Below, piece after piece: positions 21,200-22,898 of a DNA stretch of 22,898 nt (its first letter is position 1; the number at the start of each line of letters is the position of its first letter). The stretch is from Firmicutes bacterium CAG:24053_14 (lineage in GTDB: Bacteria > Bacillota > Clostridia > Oscillospirales > Oscillospiraceae). The stretch spans positions 1-22,898 of the forward strand of contig MNSZ01000050.1 in NCBI GenBank assembly GCA_001916715.1, written 5' to 3'. The notes beneath the pieces were generated by a model, which was not told the DNA's origin, searched no databases, and saw nothing but the letters and a program-made list of their open reading frames with translations. The translations under genes and the position numbers were made by a program.

Positions 21200-22383
21200 A
21201 AAGAATAGTACCGCTGCTGCTGTGCGCGATCATGATATTCACAATGCTGCCCGTTCAGGCGAAGGCCGATGACGTGACGATAAACGTCTATAACTGGGGG
21301 CAGTACATATCCGACGGGACCGACGGATATATTGACGTCAACAAGGCCTTCACCGAAAAAACCGGCATAAAGGTAAACTACATGACCTTCGATTCAAACG
21401 AGACCATGTACACCAAGCTCAAGACCGGCGGCAGTACCTACGACGTTATCATCCCCTCGGACTATATGATAGCGCGCCTTATCGCCGAGGATATGCTCGA
21501 AGAGCTTGACTATTCGAATATCCCGAACTACGCACTCGTTGACGAGGCGTATAAAAACACGTCCTACGATCCGGAGAATAAATACTCCGTGCCGTACACT
21601 TGGGGTACAGTCGGCGTTATCTACAACAAAAAGTACGTTTCCGAGAGCGATATCGGCTCATGGGATCTGCTGTGGAACGAAAAGTATTCCGGCAAGATAC
21701 TCATGTTCGATAATCCGCGCGACGCGTTTGCGATAGCCGAGCTGCTGCTGGGCATTGATATAAACAGCGAGGATCAGGATGAGCTACGCTCGGCGACATA
21801 TAAGCTCATCGAGCAGAAGCCGCTCGTGCAGGACTATGTCATGGATCAGATCTTCAGCAAGATGGAGCGTGAGGAGGCGTGGATAGCGCCATATTACGCG
21901 GGTGACTATCTGCTCATGCAGCAGGAAAATCCCGACCTCGGCTTCTATTTCCCGAAGGAGGGCTTTAACCTCTTTATCGACGCTGCCTGCATCCCCAAGG
22001 GCTGCCAGAACAAGGCCGCAGCCGAGGCATATATAAACTTCCTGTGCGACCCCGAGATATCGGGCGAGAACCTCGATTATCTCGGCTACTCAACGCCGAT
22101 ATCCGAAGCAAAGCAGTATATGGATCCGGAGACCGCCTCAAGCGAGATCGCGTACCCTACGGAGGAAACGCTTGCAAACGGCCGCGCGTTCATTAATCTT
22201 TCCGAGGATACCAGCCGCTTTACCGACTCGCTGTGGCTCCAGGCCAAAACGCAGGGCAGCGTTGATACATATGCGATCGTCTGCATGTGTGCCGTTGTCG
22301 TGCTGCTGGCCGCGTACTTTATCATACATAACGCGCGACGGAAAAAGCGCATAGCAAACCGCTGCAAAAGGTGGAAGCAGTAA
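21196..22383 (+). CDS. potD: Spermidine/putrescine-binding protein PotD, with a C-terminal membrane anchor
   Basis: The substrate-binding protein of the importer, 395 residues. It has a classical signal peptide (KR, a hydrophobic core, and a probable cut after AKA at about residue 24) and no lipobox. The mature part matches PotD: VYNWGQYIS (W34, Y37), PSDYMI, TWGTVGVIYN, the DNPRDAF acidic site and AWIAPYYAGDY, which carry the aromatic and acidic polyamine-binding residues of the family. Residues about 359-377 form a C-terminal helix followed by a basic tail (RRKKRIANRCKRWK). It is therefore probably tethered to the membrane by its C terminus and not by a lipid. A terminator follows. Confidence 0.93.
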   Translation: MKRIVPLLLCAIMIFTMLPVQAKADDVTINVYNWGQYISDGTDGYIDVNKAFTEKTGIKVNYMTFDSNETMYTKLKTGGSTYDVIIPSDYMIARLIAEDMLEELDYSNIPNYALVDEAYKNTSYDPENKYSVPYTWGTVGVIYNKKYVSESDIGSWDLLWNEKYSGKILMFDNPRDAFAIAELLLGIDINSEDQDELRSATYKLIEQKPLVQDYVMDQIFSKMEREEAWIAPYYAGDYLLMQQENPDLGFYFPKEGFNLFIDAACIPKGCQNKAAAEAYINFLCDPEISGENLDYLGYSTPISEAKQYMDPETASSEIAYPTEETLANGRAFINLSEDTSRFTDSLWLQAKTQGSVDTYAIVCMCAVVVLLAAYFIIHNARRKKRIANRCKRWKQ

Positions 22384-22439
22384 AGCAAATATATTTTTGC
22401 TTTCCGCGCAGAATATAAATTGAATAGATCGTATTTTTG

Positions 22440-22470
22440 CGGTGCAGTCCATACGGGCTGCACCGTTTTC
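22440..22470 (+). terminator. Terminator of the potABCD operon
   Basis: Stem CGGTGCAGTCC/GGGCTGCACCG with loop ATAC (one G-U pair), followed by TTTT. It starts 57 nt after the potD stop. Confidence 0.92.
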
Positions 22471-22483
22471 ATGTTTTTTGATC

Positions 22484-22502
22484 GTACCATCGGTTGACAA
22501 GG
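22484..22502 (+). repeat. Left terminal inverted repeat
   Basis: GTACCATCGGTTGACAAGG, matched in inverted form with one mismatch at 22667-22685. It begins 14 nt after the pot terminator. Confidence 0.8.
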
Positions 22503-22666
22503 ACAGACACGGTTTTGACGGGCAGAAATACGCCCATACCGCGTCAAGCCCCTTGACAATACGGCAAGTATTCTCTTCGGGTCTTTTTGAGGTGCAGGCG
22601 GGCTGACGCCCGTCAAGGCGAAAAGGACAAAAAGCGCCGAAAAGGCACGCTGTCAGGCGTATTTGC

Positions 22667-22685
22667 CCTTGTTAACCGATGGTAC
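22667..22685 (-). repeat. Right terminal inverted repeat
   Basis: CCTTGTTAACCGATGGTAC, the inverted partner of 22484-22502. Its outer end lies only 2 nt upstream of the -35 box of the csoR promoter. Confidence 0.8.
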
Positions 22686-22687
22686 TG

Positions 22688-22716
22688 TTGACATATACCC
22701 CTATAGGGTATATAAT
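22688..22716 (+). promoter_or_regulatory. Consensus promoter of csoR
   Basis: TTGACA (22688-22693), a 17-nt spacer and TATAAT (22711-22716): a perfect sigma-A consensus. Such a strong promoter fits a repressed metal-inducible gene. Confidence 0.9.
22693..22713. promoter_or_regulatory. CsoR-type operator 1
   Basis: Palindrome ATATACCC-CTATA-GGGTATAT filling the spacer between -35 and -10. TACCC/GGGTA half-sites around a short centre are the pattern of copper-sensing CsoR operators. Binding here would block RNA polymerase. Confidence 0.8.
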
Positions 22717-22731
22717 ACCCCCACGGGGTAT
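22715..22731. promoter_or_regulatory. CsoR-type operator 2
   Basis: Palindrome ATACCCC-CAC-GGGGTAT overlapping the end of the -10 box and the transcription start. It is the second site of the pair, centred 20 nt from the first (about two helical turns). Confidence 0.8.
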
Positions 22732-22747
22732 AGAAGGAGGCTTAACA

Positions 22748-22898
22748 ATGCCTGACAAAGAAATGTGTGCATGCTGCGGCAAAACGACAAAGCGCTCGGA
22801 GGAAGAGCGAAAAAAACTGATACACAGACTTAACCGTATCGAGGGGCAGATCCGCGGGATTCGCGGAATGCTCGAAAAGGACGCTTACTGCGCGGATA
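22748..22898 (+). CDS. csoR: CsoR-family metal-sensitive transcriptional repressor (5' part)
   Basis: The gene runs off the window after 50 codons. The start is the ATG at 22748, with AAGGAGG 7 nt upstream. The protein has an N-terminal Cys-rich piece (MCACCGK, C7/C9/C10) and then the CsoR helix HRLNRIEGQIRGIRGMLEKDAYC. C48 is the first metal-binding cysteine of the family; the later His and Cys ligands lie outside the window. Operators of TACCC/GGGTA type favour a copper sensor over RcnR, FrmR or CstR relatives. A copper exporter (CopA) or chaperone gene is likely downstream, but is not seen. Confidence 0.88.
   Translation, partial: MPDKEMCACCGKTTKRSEEERKKLIHRLNRIEGQIRGIRGMLEKDAYCAD

Larger units (their letters stand above)
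22484..22685 (-). mobile_element. MITE-like 202-bp element with terminal inverted repeats
   Basis: The left end GTACCATCGGTTGACAAGG (22484-22502) and the right end CCTTGTTAACCGATGGTAC (22667-22685) are inverted copies with one mismatch in 19. Similarity runs about 10 nt further with transition-type mismatches. Inside are more inverted pairs: TTGACGGGC (22515-22523) with GCCCGTCAA (22608-22616), GTCAAG/CTTGAC (about 22543-22557) and GGGCTGACGCCC. The interior matches 16337-16564 in reverse. There is no coding frame. TA sits just inside each end (G-TA-CC and GG-TA-C), compatible with a TA target duplication; no other direct repeat flanks it. Mobility is inference. Confidence 0.7.
22384..22747. 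other. Gene-free region between potD and csoR
   Basis: No gene is credible here. The region holds the pot operon terminator, a 202-bp element with inverted ends (22484-22685) and the csoR promoter/operators. A minus-strand frame (22086-22616) is a shadow of potD and of the repeat. Confidence 0.8.

Noticed and set aside
22086..22616. 176-residue minus-strand frame beginning near the inverted-repeat element
   Set aside because: Its first third lies in the repeat and the rest is antisense to the pot terminator and potD. No ribosome binding site and no family match.
1..22898. tRNA, rRNA, CRISPR, prophage or integrase genes
   Set aside because: Looked for on both strands; no cloverleaf, regularly spaced repeats, integrase or transposase motifs were seen.

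Overview
The window reads as chromosomal DNA of an endospore-forming member of the Clostridia (Firmicutes), most plausibly Oscillospiraceae or Ruminococcaceae-like. The evidence is a yabP-yabQ-divIC-yabR sporulation/division cluster, a YtrA-type GntR/ABC operon, an ecfA1-ecfA2-ecfT-truA block, a zinc-finger ClpE-type unfoldase, a potABCD operon, strong Gram-positive ribosome binding sites and moderately GC-rich coding sequence. The genus cannot be told from the sequence alone. No rRNA, tRNA, CRISPR array, prophage or transposase gene is visible.

Layout. 1-801: the 3' end of an NSS-type sodium symporter, its terminator, then a small zinc-ribbon membrane protein with its own promoter, ending at a bidirectional terminator. 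812-3901 (minus strand): a three-gene operon of a YtrA-type GntR repressor, an ABC ATPase and a large permease. 3978-14796 (plus strand): twelve genes spaced by at most 17 nt or overlapping, with no terminator visible between them: a methyltransferase, the ECF vitamin-transport energizing module (ecfA1, ecfA2, ecfT), truA, a beta-propeller-like lipoprotein, a CvpA-like protein, ClpE, a threonine-aldolase-family PLP enzyme, a macrodomain protein, a rhomboid protease and a DUF523/TudS-like protein. 14842-16308: yabP, yabQ, a divIC/ftsL-like gene and an S1-domain gene. 16309-17117: about 0.8 kb without a credible gene, but with unusual structure. 17118-17257: a 27-residue membrane peptide gene with its own promoter and terminator. 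17284-18261: an RluD-type pseudouridine synthase, perhaps read from a leaderless mRNA. 18291-22470: the potABCD polyamine importer with a promoter, a leader hairpin and a terminator. 22484-22685: a short palindromic element with terminal inverted repeats. 22688-22898: a CsoR-type metal sensor gene cut by the window end, with two operator palindromes on its promoter.

How the genes work together. EcfA1, EcfA2 and EcfT form a shared energizing module that would serve substrate-binding S subunits encoded elsewhere. PotA-D form one complete importer. The YtrA-type regulator probably represses its own ABC exporter operon. YabP and YabQ act in spore coat and cortex formation, and the gene after them in division. 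ClpE would pair with a ClpP encoded elsewhere.

The least ordinary material is non-coding. It comprises a 202-bp MITE-like element, a diverged reverse-orientation relative about 6 kb away, a 250-bp stretch with 15 copies of the palindrome TGCA, an orphan terminator and an unrecognised 27-residue peptide gene. No complete new defence or metabolic system is evident.
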